Shown here: positions 1-8,680 of the stretch, piece by piece
Numbering within the stretch: position 1 is the first letter of the stretch
How the letters are laid out: each line of letters opens with the position of its first letter
DNA from: Pseudomonadota bacterium
GTDB lineage: Bacteria > Desulfobacterota > Desulfarculia > Desulfarculales > Desulfarculaceae
NCBI GenBank assembly: GCA_018819925.1
Contig: JAHJPG010000087.1
Span: forward strand, 18,983 to 82,982
Direction of reading: 5' to 3'
Length of the DNA stretch: 64,000 nucleotides
Notes under the pieces: model-generated
The model's database searches: none
What the model was told of the DNA's origin: nothing
Seen by the model: only the letters and a program-made list of their open reading frames with translations
Translations under genes and position numbers: made by a program

Positions 1-333
1 GTGAAAACCCGCGACATCGGCATATTGAAGGCCCTGGGGGCCACCCGGTCCAGCTTGAGGCGGGTGTTCGTGCTGCAAGGCCTGGTGATCGGCTTGGTCG
101 GGACCGTGGTTGGAGTGGCCGGCGGGCTGGTGCTGTGCTGGCTTTTGTCCCGCTACCATTTCATCGAGCTGCCCAAGGCGGTGTATCCCATCAATACCCT
201 GCCGGTGCAGGTGGATCCTCTGATGGTGGCCACCGTGGCCAGCGCGGCGGTGCTAATTAGCCTGTTGGCCACCATTTATCCCGCAAGAGTGGCCGGCGGC
301 CTGGACCCGGTGAAGGCTCTGCGATATGAATAG
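1..333 (+). CDS. LolC/LolE-type lipoprotein-releasing permease, C-terminal fragment
   Basis: Partial gene: the frame is already open at the window edge, and the GTG at base 1 is probably an internal codon, because LolC/E proteins are about 400 residues and only the last 110 are here. The segment has the FtsX/MacB permease signature KTRDIGILKALGA, three hydrophobic stretches (about residues 26-48, 72-92 and the basic YPARVA segment) and the usual end DPVKALRYE. LolC/E forms the inner-membrane part of the LolCDE machine that extracts lipoproteins and passes them to LolA. The next gene is its ATPase, lolD, 33 bases downstream. LolC cannot be separated from LolE on this piece, and many lineages have one hybrid gene. 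Confidence 0.88.
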   Translation: MKTRDIGILKALGATRSSLRRVFVLQGLVIGLVGTVVGVAGGLVLCWLLSRYHFIELPKAVYPINTLPVQVDPLMVATVASAAVLISLLATIYPARVAGGLDPVKALRYE

Positions 334-366
334 GGCCGGTAAACTGCTGATCCGAGGGGTCGAGAC

Positions 367-1077
367 TTGACAGACGAGCCCAGATACATTCATATAAAGC
401 AGCTTAAAAAGACGTACTTTGGGCCACAAGACAAGGTCGAGGTGCTCAAGGGCGTCGACCTTACGGTGGCCAAGGGCGAAACTGTCGCGGTGGTGGGCGC
501 CTCGGGAGTGGGCAAGTCCACCCTGTTACATATCTTGGGGGCCCTTGACCGGCCTACGGCTGGTCGGGTTATGGTGGGAGGGCGCGACGTTTTCCAAATG
601 GATGAAGCGGCCTTGGCCGCCTTTCGAAACCGGCATGTTGGCTTTGTGTTCCAGTTCCATCACCTGCTGCCGGAGTTCAGCGCCTTGGAGAACGTTATGA
701 TGCCCGCTCTCATCGCCCGCCAGGACAAGGCCTGGGCCCAGGGGCGGGCCATGGAGCTATTGGACGAGGTGGGCTTGGCCGACCGCAGCTCCCACCGGGT
801 GGGCCAACTGTCCGGGGGCGAGGCCCAGCGGGTGGCCTTGGCCCGGGCCCTGGTGTTGGAGCCCAGTCTGCTGTTGGCCGATGAGCCAACGGGCAACCTT
901 GACGAAGGCACAGGAGAAAAGGTCCATCAATTGCTGGTGAGGCTCAACCAAAGCCATGGCCTCACCACCTTGGTGGCCACCCATAACGTACGGTTGGCCG
1001 AGGCGCTGGGGCGCCGGGTGCGGCTGGCCGATGGCAAGGCCTATAGCCTGGACCAGGCTGGGCCCAGCGAGGAATAG
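367..1077 (+). CDS. lolD: Lipoprotein-releasing system ATP-binding protein LolD
   Basis: 236-residue ABC ATPase that powers lipoprotein release by the LolC/E permease encoded just upstream. Walker [10 protein letters not shown] lies near residues 44-52, the LolD-type Q-loop region [16 protein letters not shown] near 95-110, the signature LSGGEAQR near 148-155, and Walker [13 protein letters not shown] near 168-179, followed by the switch histidine in ATHN. The start is TTG at 367, preceded by a GAGGGG stretch; no better in-frame start gives the conserved N-terminus. The stop almost touches bamA, so both are probably co-transcribed. Length matches the family (about 230). Confidence 0.95.
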   Translation: MTDEPRYIHIKQLKKTYFGPQDKVEVLKGVDLTVAKGETVAVVGASGVGKSTLLHILGALDRPTAGRVMVGGRDVFQMDEAALAAFRNRHVGFVFQFHHLLPEFSALENVMMPALIARQDKAWAQGRAMELLDEVGLADRSSHRVGQLSGGEAQRVALARALVLEPSLLLADEPTGNLDEGTGEKVHQLLVRLNQSHGLTTLVATHNVRLAEALGRRVRLADGKAYSLDQAGPSEE

Positions 1078-1085
1078 TGACGGTG

Positions 1086-3728
1086 ATGAGGAAAATTCTG
1101 CTGGCATTGGCCTTGGCCTTGCTGCTTCTGGCGCCGGCGGCGGCCCAGGCGGCCGAGGCTATGAAGGTGGTCGTCTTTCCTTTCCACGTCTTCAGCCGGG
1201 AGCCCCTGACCGACTTGCGCGGCGACGTGCAGAAGATGCTGGCGGAGCGGCTTTCCTCCATGGGGGTGACGGTTTTTCCCAACGAGGAGGTTAACCAAGC
1301 CCTCGCCGCGGCCGGACAGCCATTGGACCTGAGCCTGGCCCGCAAGGTGGCCGGGCGCCTGGGGGCGGATTTCGCCGTCACCGGATCCATCACCAAAATC
1401 GGCAACCGGGTCTCCCTGGACGCCAAGGTGCTGGATGTGCTGGGCATGCAAAGGCCCCAGTCGGTGTTCGTGGAGGGTGCGGGCCTGGATTCCATAGCCT
1501 CGCTCACCGAACGCATTTCCCGGGAGCTGGCGGTTCGGGTCAGCGGGCGGGAAAAGGTGGCCGAAGTAAAGATAGCCGGCAACCGCCGCATAGAATCCGA
1601 TGCGGTCAAGGCGGCGCTCAAAACCAAGGATGGCGGCATTTTCTCGCCCCTGCTCCTGGACGAGGACCTCAGGGCCGTTTGGAAGTTGGGCTATTTTGAC
1701 GACGTGAAGATCACCAGCGCCGACAGCCCCAAGGGCAAAGTGGTCACCATCACGGTCAAGGAAAAGCCCGTGGTGCGCGATGTGCGCTTTGAGGGCAACA
1801 AGGAGATCGACACCAAGGACCTGCAGGACCAGATAGGTCTCAAGCGGTTCGCGGCGTACAAGCCGGCCGCCGTCAAGGAAGCCGAGCAGAAGATCATCCA
1901 GATGTACCGCGACAAGGGCTATTACGACGTCAAGGTGAACAGCCAGGTGATAACCCTGCCCAAGGGAGATTTGGGCATCAAGTTCACCATCGTCGAGGGC
2001 GAAAAGGTCTACGTTCACAAGATCGAGATCAGGGGCAACAAGGCCTTCTCCGAAAAGGAGCTCAAGGAGATAATGAGCACCGGGGAGAAGGGGTGGCTTT
2101 CTTGGATCAAGGACGACCACGTGCTTGAGTGGGCCAAGCTGGAGCAAGACGTCCAGAAGCTCAACGACTTCTACTACAACCAGGGCTACATGTCCGCCCG
2201 GGTGGGCAAGCCCGAGGTGACCCGGGCCAAGGACGGCCTGCTGGTTACCATCAATATCGATGAGGGGCCCCGTTTCAAGGTTGCCAGTGTGAGCGTCAGC
2301 GGTCAGCTCATCGTTCCCCAAAAAGAGCTGTTGGCCATGATAAAGACCAAGGCCGGCGGTTGGTACAACCGCGAACAGCTGCGCAACGACCTCACCGCCT
2401 TGCACGAACTCTACGCCAACCGGGGCTTCGCCTACGTAGAGGTGCGTCCCCAGGTGCGGCAAAACATGAAAACCCACAGCGTGGCCCTGGACTTCCAGGT
2501 GAACAAGGGAGCCAAGGTCTACTTCGACCGCGTCATCATCAGCGGCAACACCCGCACCCGAGACAAGGTGATCCGCCGCGAGCTGGGGGTGTCCGAGGGC
2601 GATCTGTTCTCGGCCACCGCCATTCGCCAGGCCAACATGCGCCTGCACCGGCTCAACTTCTTCGAGGACATAACCATCAGTCCCAGCAAGGGCGGCGCGC
2701 CGGGGACCATGGACCTCAACATCAAGGTCAAGGAAAAGCGCACCGGCCAGATTTCCTTCGGCGCCGGTTTCTCCACGCAGGATTCCTTCATGGTCATGGG
2801 CCAGGTCACCGAGTCCAACCTTTTCGGCCGTGGTCAACAGGTTCAGCTCAAGGGCACCCTGGGCGGCAAGTCCACCCGATACACCCTTAGTTTCACCGAG
2901 CCTTGGCTGTTTGACCGGCCCATCAGCTTCGGCGTGGACATCTACGACTGGGAGCGCGAGTACATTCAGTACAACAAGACCGCCATCGGCGGGCGGTTGC
3001 GCTGGGGCTTCCCCACGCCCTTGGCCTACACCCGCTTCTACCTGTACTACAAGTTTGAAGAAGCCAACATCACCGACATCAACAAAAACGCCTCCTTGTA
3101 CGTGCGCGACCAAGAGGGGTGGCACACCACCAGCAGCTTGAAGGGCATCATTCGCCGCGACACCCGCGACGCCAACTTCAACACCACCCGGGGTTCGGAC
3201 AACAACCTGAGCACCGAGTGGGCCGGCGGCGTGCTGGGCGGCACCAACGCCTTCTACAAGATTATCGCCAACACCGGCTGGTACTTCCCCATGTGGTGGG
3301 AGACCGTGCTGGTGCTGCACGGGCAGATAGGCTGGATGGAAGGTCACTCCGGCGGCGATCTGCCCATTTACGAGAAGTTCTTCCTGGGCGGCATCAACAC
3401 CCTCCGGGGCTTCTCCTACCAGTCGGTGAGCCCCAGGGACGAAAACGGCGACCTCATAGGTGGCGAGCGCATGTTCGTTGCCAACTTCGAGGTGCGTTTT
3501 CCATTGTTTAAAAAAGCGGGGCTGACAGGCGTGGTCTTCTACGATACAGGTAACGCCTGGACCGCGGATCAAGGATACGACTTCGGCATGCTGCGCAAGA
3601 GCGTGGGCTGCGGCATCCGCTGGATGTCGCCCATGGGGCCGTTGCGTCTTGAGTATGGCTATGTCCTGGACCCGGAGCCCGGCGACGACACCTCGAACTT
3701 TGAATTCACCGTAGGCGGGATGTTCTAA
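1086..3728 (+). CDS. bamA: Outer-membrane protein assembly factor BamA with extra N-terminal TolB/FlgO-like domain
   Basis: Core subunit of the BAM complex, which folds beta-barrel proteins into the outer membrane. A signal peptide (about residues 1-23) is followed by a roughly 130-residue alpha/beta domain (about 26-155) resembling the TolB-N/FlgO/CsgG fold, absent from E. coli BamA. Five POTRA repeats follow (about 158-228, 229-307, 308-398, 399-477, 478-552), each with a GN-type turn, then the barrel. The barrel has the loop-6 motif LRGF and a C-terminal Phe. Start: GAGGAA ends at 1074, too close for the GTG at 1077, so ATG 1086 (or GTG 1083) is preferred. About 880 residues, longer than the usual 800 because of the extra domain. 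Confidence 0.94.
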   Translation: MRKILLALALALLLLAPAAAQAAEAMKVVVFPFHVFSREPLTDLRGDVQKMLAERLSSMGVTVFPNEEVNQALAAAGQPLDLSLARKVAGRLGADFAVTGSITKIGNRVSLDAKVLDVLGMQRPQSVFVEGAGLDSIASLTERISRELAVRVSGREKVAEVKIAGNRRIESDAVKAALKTKDGGIFSPLLLDEDLRAVWKLGYFDDVKITSADSPKGKVVTITVKEKPVVRDVRFEGNKEIDTKDLQDQIGLKRFAAYKPAAVKEAEQKIIQMYRDKGYYDVKVNSQVITLPKGDLGIKFTIVEGEKVYVHKIEIRGNKAFSEKELKEIMSTGEKGWLSWIKDDHVLEWAKLEQDVQKLNDFYYNQGYMSARVGKPEVTRAKDGLLVTINIDEGPRFKVASVSVSGQLIVPQKELLAMIKTKAGGWYNREQLRNDLTALHELYANRGFAYVEVRPQVRQNMKTHSVALDFQVNKGAKVYFDRVIISGNTRTRDKVIRRELGVSEGDLFSATAIRQANMRLHRLNFFEDITISPSKGGAPGTMDLNIKVKEKRTGQISFGAGFSTQDSFMVMGQVTESNLFGRGQQVQLKGTLGGKSTRYTLSFTEPWLFDRPISFGVDIYDWEREYIQYNKTAIGGRLRWGFPTPLAYTRFYLYYKFEEANITDINKNASLYVRDQEGWHTTSSLKGIIRRDTRDANFNTTRGSDNNLSTEWAGGVLGGTNAFYKIIANTGWYFPMWWETVLVLHGQIGWMEGHSGGDLPIYEKFFLGGINTLRGFSYQSVSPRDENGDLIGGERMFVANFEVRFPLFKKAGLTGVVFYDTGNAWTADQGYDFGMLRKSVGCGIRWMSPMGPLRLEYGYVLDPEPGDDTSNFEFTVGGMF

Positions 3729-3762
3729 AACCCCATCCAAGAAGTCAAAGGGGAGACTAATA

Positions 3763-4293
3763 ATGTTGCAGTCCAAGCACAGCAAGTTTCCGATCTTTCT
3801 GGCGGTACTCCTGGCCGCGATTTGGCTGGCGCCCACTGCGGCCCTGGCCGAGGTCAAGATCGGTGTAATCAACATGGAGCAGGCGGTCAACGACTGCAAG
3901 CAGGGCAAGCGCTCCCAAGCCGAGTTGCGGCGCAAGGCGGCCAAGCTGGAGGATGAACTCAAGCAGCTTACCGAGGATGTGCAAAAACTACGCAAGGATC
4001 TTGAAAACACCGCCATGCTGCTCAAGCCAGAGGCCAAGCTGGCCAATGAGCGCGAGTTTGAGCGCAAGGCGCGGCGGCTCAACGACCGGCGCCGCGACGC
4101 CCAGCAGGAGATCCGCGAGGCCCAGCGCGACGCCTTCGCGCCCATCCTCCGGCGCATGCAGGAAGTTATCAAGGTGATCGGGGCCAAGGGCGGATACGCC
4201 CTCATAACCGAGTCGCGTAGCGCGCTTTTCTATCCCCAGAGCGCCGACATCACCAGCGCGGTTATCGCGGCCTACGACAAGAAGTTCCCGTAG
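3763..4293 (+). CDS. skp: Periplasmic chaperone Skp/OmpH
   Basis: 176-residue OmpH/Skp-family protein. It has a cleavable signal peptide (about residues 1-29, ending TAALA), the family strand [12 protein letters not shown], a long charged coiled-coil arm rich in Lys, Arg and Glu (about 45-140), then a return to the core domain (GGYALITE). Skp trimers hold unfolded outer-membrane proteins and deliver them to BamA, encoded 34 bases upstream. A clear GGGGAG ribosome site precedes the ATG. The bamA-skp-lpxD-fabZ-lpxA order is conserved widely in proteobacteria. Confidence 0.92.
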   Translation: MLQSKHSKFPIFLAVLLAAIWLAPTAALAEVKIGVINMEQAVNDCKQGKRSQAELRRKAAKLEDELKQLTEDVQKLRKDLENTAMLLKPEAKLANEREFERKARRLNDRRRDAQQEIREAQRDAFAPILRRMQEVIKVIGAKGGYALITESRSALFYPQSADITSAVIAAYDKKFP

Positions 4294-4304
4294 GGGTCAA
4301 GAGC

Positions 4305-5333
4305 GTGAATATCTCGCTGGGCCAACTGGCCCAACTTTTGGGCGGCAGCCTGGAAGGACCGGCCGAGCACGAGGTGTCGGGGCTCAAGGGCCTGGAAGAT
4401 GCCGGCCCCGGGGACCTGTCTTTCCTGGCTAACCCCAAGTACGCCCCCCTGCTGGAGAAGTGCCAGGCCGGGGTGGTGCTGGTGGAGCGCGGCGTTAAGA
4501 CCCCGGAAGGTCTGGCCGTGATTCGGGTGGACAACCCCTACCTTGCCTACGCCCAGGTCTTGACCCAGGCCATCGCCCGGCCCTATGAGCCCTTGGGGGT
4601 GCATCCCCGGGCGGTGGTGGAGCAGGGTGCCGTGGTGGGCAAGGACTGCTCCATCCATGCCATGGCCTACGTGGGCCCCGAGGTGGAGTTGGGCGAGCGG
4701 GTCGTGGTTCACCCCGGGGTGTACCTTGGCCGGGGAGTCCGGGTGGGCGCCGACACCGTGATCCACCCCAATGTGGTGGTGTACCACGGCTGCGTCATAG
4801 GCCAGCGGTGCATCATTCACGGGGGAACCGTGATCGGGGCCGACGGCTACGGTTTTGTTTTCGACGGCGCGCGTCACTACAAGATTCCCCAGATCGGCAT
4901 CGTGCAGATAGACGATGACGTGGAACTGGGGGCGGGCAACACCATTGACCGCGCGGCCAACGGCCGCACCTGGATCCAAACCGGGGTGAAGACCGATGAC
5001 CAGGTGCACATCGCCCACGGCTGCACCATCGGCGAAAACTGCCTACTGGTGGCCCAGGTGGGCATCAGCGGCTCCAGCAAGTTGGGCAAGGGCGTGGTGC
5101 TGGGGGGCAAGGTGGGGGTGATTGGCCACATCACCATAGGCGACGGAGCCATGGTGGGCGGCGGTTCGGGAGTGGCCCAGCCGGTTGAAGCCGGCGCGGT
5201 GGTCAGTGGCTACCCGGCCATACCACATCGCCTGTGGCTGCGCACCAGGGGGCTGGTAAAGCGCCTGCCTGAGTTGTTCAGCCGGGTCAAGGACTTGGAA
5301 GCGCGCCTGCCACAAGGCCGGGAAGAGGAATAA
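4305..5333 (+). CDS. lpxD: UDP-3-O-(3-hydroxyacyl)glucosamine N-acyltransferase LpxD
   Basis: Third step of lipid A synthesis: adds the amide-linked hydroxyacyl chain from acyl-ACP to UDP-3-O-acylglucosamine. The 342 residues show an N-terminal uridine-binding domain (about 1-100, with the [10 protein letters not shown] element), then left-handed beta-helix hexapeptide repeats (about 100-300) and a C-terminal helix. The catalytic histidine region is VHIAHGC (residues 234-240), His238 matching E. coli His239. GTG start 12 bases after skp. The family length is about 340. Acts at the inner face of the cytoplasmic membrane as a homotrimer. Confidence 0.95.
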   Translation: MNISLGQLAQLLGGSLEGPAEHEVSGLKGLEDAGPGDLSFLANPKYAPLLEKCQAGVVLVERGVKTPEGLAVIRVDNPYLAYAQVLTQAIARPYEPLGVHPRAVVEQGAVVGKDCSIHAMAYVGPEVELGERVVVHPGVYLGRGVRVGADTVIHPNVVVYHGCVIGQRCIIHGGTVIGADGYGFVFDGARHYKIPQIGIVQIDDDVELGAGNTIDRAANGRTWIQTGVKTDDQVHIAHGCTIGENCLLVAQVGISGSSKLGKGVVLGGKVGVIGHITIGDGAMVGGGSGVAQPVEAGAVVSGYPAIPHRLWLRTRGLVKRLPELFSRVKDLEARLPQGREEE

Positions 5334-5345
5334 AGGAGCGGTTAC

Positions 5346-5786
5346 ATGCCTCAAGGAGTCCTGAACCTCACTGATATCCTGGAGATACTGCCCCACCGCT
5401 ATCCCCTGCTCTTGGTCGACCGGGTCTTGGAGCTGAACCCCCCGGAGTACGTGAAGGCCCTTAAAAACGTGACCTATAACGAAGCCTTTTTCCAGGGGCA
5501 CTTCCCCGGCCAGCCGGTGATGCCCGGCGTGTTGGTTATCGAGGCCATGGCCCAGACCGGGGGCATATTGGCCTATCAATCCCATCCCGAGGCCAGGGAC
5601 CGCTTGTTCTACTTCCTGGGCATGGATAAAGTTAAATTTCGCCGGCCGGTGGTGCCCGGCGACCAGTTGATAATGGAGCTTACCGCCGTGCATCGCTCCC
5701 CCCGAGCCTGGAAGATGATCGGCAAGGCCTTTGTTGACGATAAATTGGCCGTGCAGGCCGAGTTGACCGCGGCCCTGGTGCAATAG
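5346..5786 (+). CDS. fabZ: 3-hydroxyacyl-ACP dehydratase FabZ
   Basis: 146-residue hot-dog-fold dehydratase of type II fatty acid synthesis. The family motif LPHRYPLLLVDR is at about residues 15-26. The catalytic His is in GHFPGQPVMPGV (His52) and the catalytic Glu in VIEAMAQ (Glu66). FabZ and LpxA/LpxD compete for 3-hydroxyacyl-ACP, which explains the conserved lpxD-fabZ-lpxA arrangement seen here. An AAAGGAG site precedes the ATG 13 bases after lpxD. Nothing unusual in length or residues. Confidence 0.96.
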   Translation: MPQGVLNLTDILEILPHRYPLLLVDRVLELNPPEYVKALKNVTYNEAFFQGHFPGQPVMPGVLVIEAMAQTGGILAYQSHPEARDRLFYFLGMDKVKFRRPVVPGDQLIMELTAVHRSPRAWKMIGKAFVDDKLAVQAELTAALVQ

Positions 5787-5841
5787 GTTCCGGCCGGCGC
5801 CGGCCCCAAGTTTTTCTCTGAGCGCGGGAATAAGGTTTTTC

Positions 5842-6615
5842 ATGGAGATACATCCCACCGCGGTGGTTCACGAGAGCGCCCAACTGGCCCCCGGGGTCCA
5901 GGTGGGGGCCTACGCCTACATCGGGCCCGAGGTCTCCATCGGGCCCGGCACCAGGGTTGACCACCACGCCGGCATAGAATGCCTCACCACCATCGGGGCC
6001 GACTGTCATGTCTGGCCCTTCGCCTCCATCGGCACCGACCCCCAGGACCTGAAGTTCGGTGGCGAGCGTACCTCCTTGCAGATCGGCGACCGGGTTCAGA
6101 TCCGCGAATTCGTCACCATGAACCGGGGGACCGGCGAGGGCGGAGGCGTGACCCGGGTGGGCGATGATTGCCTGTTCATGTCCTACTCCCACGTGGCCCA
6201 CGACTGCCAATTGGGACAACGGGTTATCATGGCCAACTCGGCAACCCTGGCCGGCCACGTGCATGTGGAGGACTTTGTCAACATCGGCGGCCTGGTGGCC
6301 ATCCATCAGTTCACCCGATTGGGCACCCGCGCCTTCATCGGAGGCATGAGCGGGGTGGCCCAGGACCAGCCCCCCTATTGCCTGTGCGAGGGCAACCGCT
6401 GCAAGCCCCACGGCATGAACGTGATCGGACTGAGAAGGGCGGGTTTTGCCACCGAGACCATCGACGCCCTCAAGACCGCCTATCGTATTATCTTCCGCAC
6501 CCACACCCCCATCCAAAAGGCCATGGACCAGGTGCGCGCCGAGGTTTCCGGCGTGCCCGAAGTGGACCACCTGCTGGATTTCATCGCCTCCAGTGAGCGG
6601 GGGGTTGCCCGCTAG
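5842..6615 (+). CDS. lpxA: Acyl-ACP--UDP-N-acetylglucosamine O-acyltransferase LpxA
   Basis: First lipid A step, transferring a 3-hydroxyacyl chain to the 3-position of UDP-GlcNAc. The 257 residues form a left-handed beta helix of hexapeptide repeats plus a helical tail. Visible family motifs are DPQDLKF, MNRGT and SHVAHDC, with His120 matching catalytic His125 of E. coli. The hydrocarbon-ruler position equivalent to E. coli Gly173 is Gly168, which by analogy favours a long (C14-like) acyl chain; this is inference. The stop codon lies inside the left arm of the repeat element that follows. If the nearby Gfo/Idh gene is GnnA-like, the acceptor could be a 3-amino sugar. Confidence 0.95.
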   Translation: MEIHPTAVVHESAQLAPGVQVGAYAYIGPEVSIGPGTRVDHHAGIECLTTIGADCHVWPFASIGTDPQDLKFGGERTSLQIGDRVQIREFVTMNRGTGEGGGVTRVGDDCLFMSYSHVAHDCQLGQRVIMANSATLAGHVHVEDFVNIGGLVAIHQFTRLGTRAFIGGMSGVAQDQPPYCLCEGNRCKPHGMNVIGLRRAGFATETIDALKTAYRIIFRTHTPIQKAMDQVRAEVSGVPEVDHLLDFIASSERGVAR

Positions 6616-6840
6616 CCTGGATATTTCATGAAGGCTGGGCGGTATTGAAAACTAATAAGTGTTTATGCGGTCTTCATGAATAACGCGTTTGCCTTATCCG
6701 GGAATTGCTCGTACCTGAGCCCGGCACAGCCAGCCGTCGGCAGACAAGGCGTCCGGCAAGCGAGGGCCATAGTCGTAGCCAAGGCTACGTCGAGGCCCGA
6801 GCGCAGCCGGACGCACGGCCTTCATGAAATATCCGGGCTA
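6613..6840 (+). repeat. Palindromic intergenic repeat element with 23-bp terminal inverted repeats (copy 1)
   Basis: The 23 bases at 6613-6635 and the reverse complement of 6818-6840 match at 22 of 23 positions, so the segment has near-perfect terminal inverted repeats. The left arm includes the lpxA stop codon. The inner part 6721-6814 folds back on itself (GCGTCCGGC near 6749 pairs with GCCGGACGC near 6806). It is clearly related, in inverted orientation, to 50858-50944. No open frame of interest lies inside. This looks like a MITE- or REP/BIME-type non-coding element and fills the 236-base lpxA-lpxI gap. Confidence 0.72.
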
Positions 6841-6851
6841 ACGGAGGGAAG

Positions 6852-7661
6852 ATGGCAGGGCGCACCATAGGCCTGATCGCGGGCAAGAGCCAATTCCCCC
6901 TGCTTTTCGCCCGGGCCGCCCGGGCCCAAGGCCATCGGGTGGTGGCCGTGGCCTTCAAGGGCGAAGCCCTGCCCGCCTTGGAGCGGGAGGTGGACAGCAT
7001 CACCTGGGTGAAGCTGGGCCAGTTGGGCACGCTGCTCAAGGCCTTCAAGAGCCAGGGAGTTGGCCAGGCGGCCATGTGCGGCGGGGTGACCAAGCCGCGC
7101 ATGTTCGATATCAAGCCCGACCTCAAGGCGCTGGGGTTGCTCAAGAAGATTCGCCACATGGCCGACGACGGCATTTTGCGCGCCTTTGCCGCCTATCTGG
7201 GCGAGCAGGGCATAGAAATATTGCCCAGCCACGAGCTGGTGCCCGAGCTGCTGGCCCGCCAGGTACGCTACACTTCCCGGGGGCCCAGCGCGCAGGAGCG
7301 GGATGACATCGAGGTGGGCTGGCAGGTGGCCGGTGAATTGGGCAAACTGGACATAGGCCAGTGCGTGGTGGTGCGGGGCAGGGCGGTGGTGGCGGTGGAG
7401 GCCATGGAGGGCACGGACCAGTGCATTCGCCGGGGAGGCGAGTTGGCCGGCGGCCGGGAGGCGGTGGTCATCAAGCGCTGCAAACCCAACCAGGACCGCC
7501 GCTTCGACCTGCCTTCGGTGGGAGCCGACACCGTGGCGGTGATGGCCGCGGCCGGAGCTTCCTGTCTGGTGGTGGAGGCGGGGCGCACCTTGTTCTTCGA
7601 TCCCAAGCAGGCCGTCCAACTGGCCGAGGCCTCGGGCATCTGCATCCTGGGCCGGAATTAA
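6852..7661 (+). CDS. lpxI: UDP-2,3-diacylglucosamine pyrophosphatase LpxI
   Basis: Cleaves UDP-2,3-diacylglucosamine to lipid X and UMP, replacing the unrelated LpxH of gammaproteobacteria. The 269 residues fit the LpxI (DUF1009) family: N-terminal Rossmann-like domain (IGLIAGKSQFPLLFA, then CGGVTKPRMFD near residues 76-86) and C-terminal catalytic domain with EGTDQCIRRGGEL and PSVGADTV. Asp226 in the last motif matches the position of the catalytic Asp in Caulobacter LpxI. GGAGGG precedes the ATG. It starts 11 bases after the repeat element, so transcription either reads through the element or starts inside it. Confidence 0.93.
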   Translation: MAGRTIGLIAGKSQFPLLFARAARAQGHRVVAVAFKGEALPALEREVDSITWVKLGQLGTLLKAFKSQGVGQAAMCGGVTKPRMFDIKPDLKALGLLKKIRHMADDGILRAFAAYLGEQGIEILPSHELVPELLARQVRYTSRGPSAQERDDIEVGWQVAGELGKLDIGQCVVVRGRAVVAVEAMEGTDQCIRRGGELAGGREAVVIKRCKPNQDRRFDLPSVGADTVAVMAAAGASCLVVEAGRTLFFDPKQAVQLAEASGICILGRN

Positions 7662-7672
7662 AAGGAGGCCGC

Positions 7673-8680
7673 GTGAGCGCGCCGGTGAAAATAGCAGTGG
7701 TGGGAGTGGGCTACTTGGGCCGCTTCCACGCCGAAAAATTGGCCCGCCTGAGTCAGGCCGATCTGGTGGGGGTGGTGGACGCCGACCTCGCCCAGGCCCA
7801 GACGGTGGGCAAGGCGGTGGGCTGTCCCAGCTTCGGCGACCACCGCGAGCTTTTGGGCCGGGTGGAGGCGGTGAGCGTGGTCACTCCCACGGTGAGCCAC
7901 CACGCCGTGGCCAAGGATTTCTTGGCCGCCGGGGCGGACGTCATGTGCGAAAAGCCCATGACCGCCACCTTGGAGGAGGCCGACGAACTTATCGCCTTGG
8001 CCCAGGAAAAGGGACGCATATTGCAGGTGGGCCACTTGGAGCGCTTCAACCCGGCGGTGGAAGGCATGTTTGAGCGGGCGGGGCGGCCCATGTTCATCGA
8101 GGTCAACCGCATCGCCCCCTTCAAGGCCCGGGCCACCGACGTGGATGTGACCCTGGATCTGATGATCCACGACCTGGACATCATCCTGGCCCTGGTGGGG
8201 ACCGAGCCGGTGGAGGTGCGGGCCAAGGGGGTGCCGGTCTTGGGGCCCCACGCCGATCTGGTCAACGCCCGGCTGGAGTTTGCCGGGGGCTGCGTGGCCA
8301 ACGTAACCGCCAGCCGCCTGGCCCTCAAGGACGAGCGCAAGATGCGCCTGTTCCAGCCGGACGCCTATTTTTCCCTGGACTTCCGCAAGCGCAAGCTGCT
8401 GGTGGTCAGCGGGGTGGAGTACCGCCCGGGCAAGATCCCCAAGGTCAAGGCCGAACGGCCCCGGTTCCCCAAGAGCGATCCCTTGGAAAAAGAACTCAGC
8501 GCCTTTCTGGACTCGGTGCGCACCCGCCAGGCCCCCCGGGTGGACGGCCAGGCCGGCCGCCGGGCCCTGGCCTGCGCCATGAGGGTGCGGGCCTGCGTGG
8601 ACGAGGGCCTGGGCCAGTATCAGGATGTGTTGCAGGCCTCGCCCCGCTGGGTGGAGGCCCGATCCCCCGAGGAAGGCTAG
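7673..8680 (+). CDS. Gfo/Idh/MocA-family NAD(P)-dependent oxidoreductase in the lipid A operon (possible GnnA)
   Basis: 335-residue oxidoreductase with an N-terminal Rossmann fold (GVGYLGRFHAEK near residues 9-20) and the catalytic-region motif MCEKPMT typical of the family, followed by a GFO/IDH C-terminal domain (HDLDIILALVG). The GTG start at 7673 follows AAAGGAGG; upstream codons in the same frame overlap lpxI and are not credible. lpxB begins at the very next base. In Acidithiobacillus a similar oxidoreductase, GnnA, oxidises the 3-OH of UDP-GlcNAc so that GnnB can install a 3-amino group for amide-linked lipid A. Position between lpxA/lpxI and lpxB fits, but no GnnB-like transaminase is present here, so the substrate is uncertain. 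Confidence 0.85.
   Translation: MSAPVKIAVVGVGYLGRFHAEKLARLSQADLVGVVDADLAQAQTVGKAVGCPSFGDHRELLGRVEAVSVVTPTVSHHAVAKDFLAAGADVMCEKPMTATLEEADELIALAQEKGRILQVGHLERFNPAVEGMFERAGRPMFIEVNRIAPFKARATDVDVTLDLMIHDLDIILALVGTEPVEVRAKGVPVLGPHADLVNARLEFAGGCVANVTASRLALKDERKMRLFQPDAYFSLDFRKRKLLVVSGVEYRPGKIPKVKAERPRFPKSDPLEKELSAFLDSVRTRQAPRVDGQAGRRALACAMRVRACVDEGLGQYQDVLQASPRWVEARSPEEG

Noticed and set aside
1..3. GTG at base 1 as the true start of the LolC/E gene
   Set aside because: The protein would be only 110 residues and lack the N-terminal helix and periplasmic domain; the frame is open at the window edge.
1041..4205. A 1,054-codon open frame on the - strand across bamA and skp
   Set aside because: It is a mirror of strongly supported + strand genes in GC-rich DNA, has no recognisable domain and is rich in His, Gly and Val runs typical of antisense frames.
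6676..6870. Small + strand frame inside the repeat element
   Set aside because: It is made of the palindromic repeat and runs into lpxI in another frame; no coding character.
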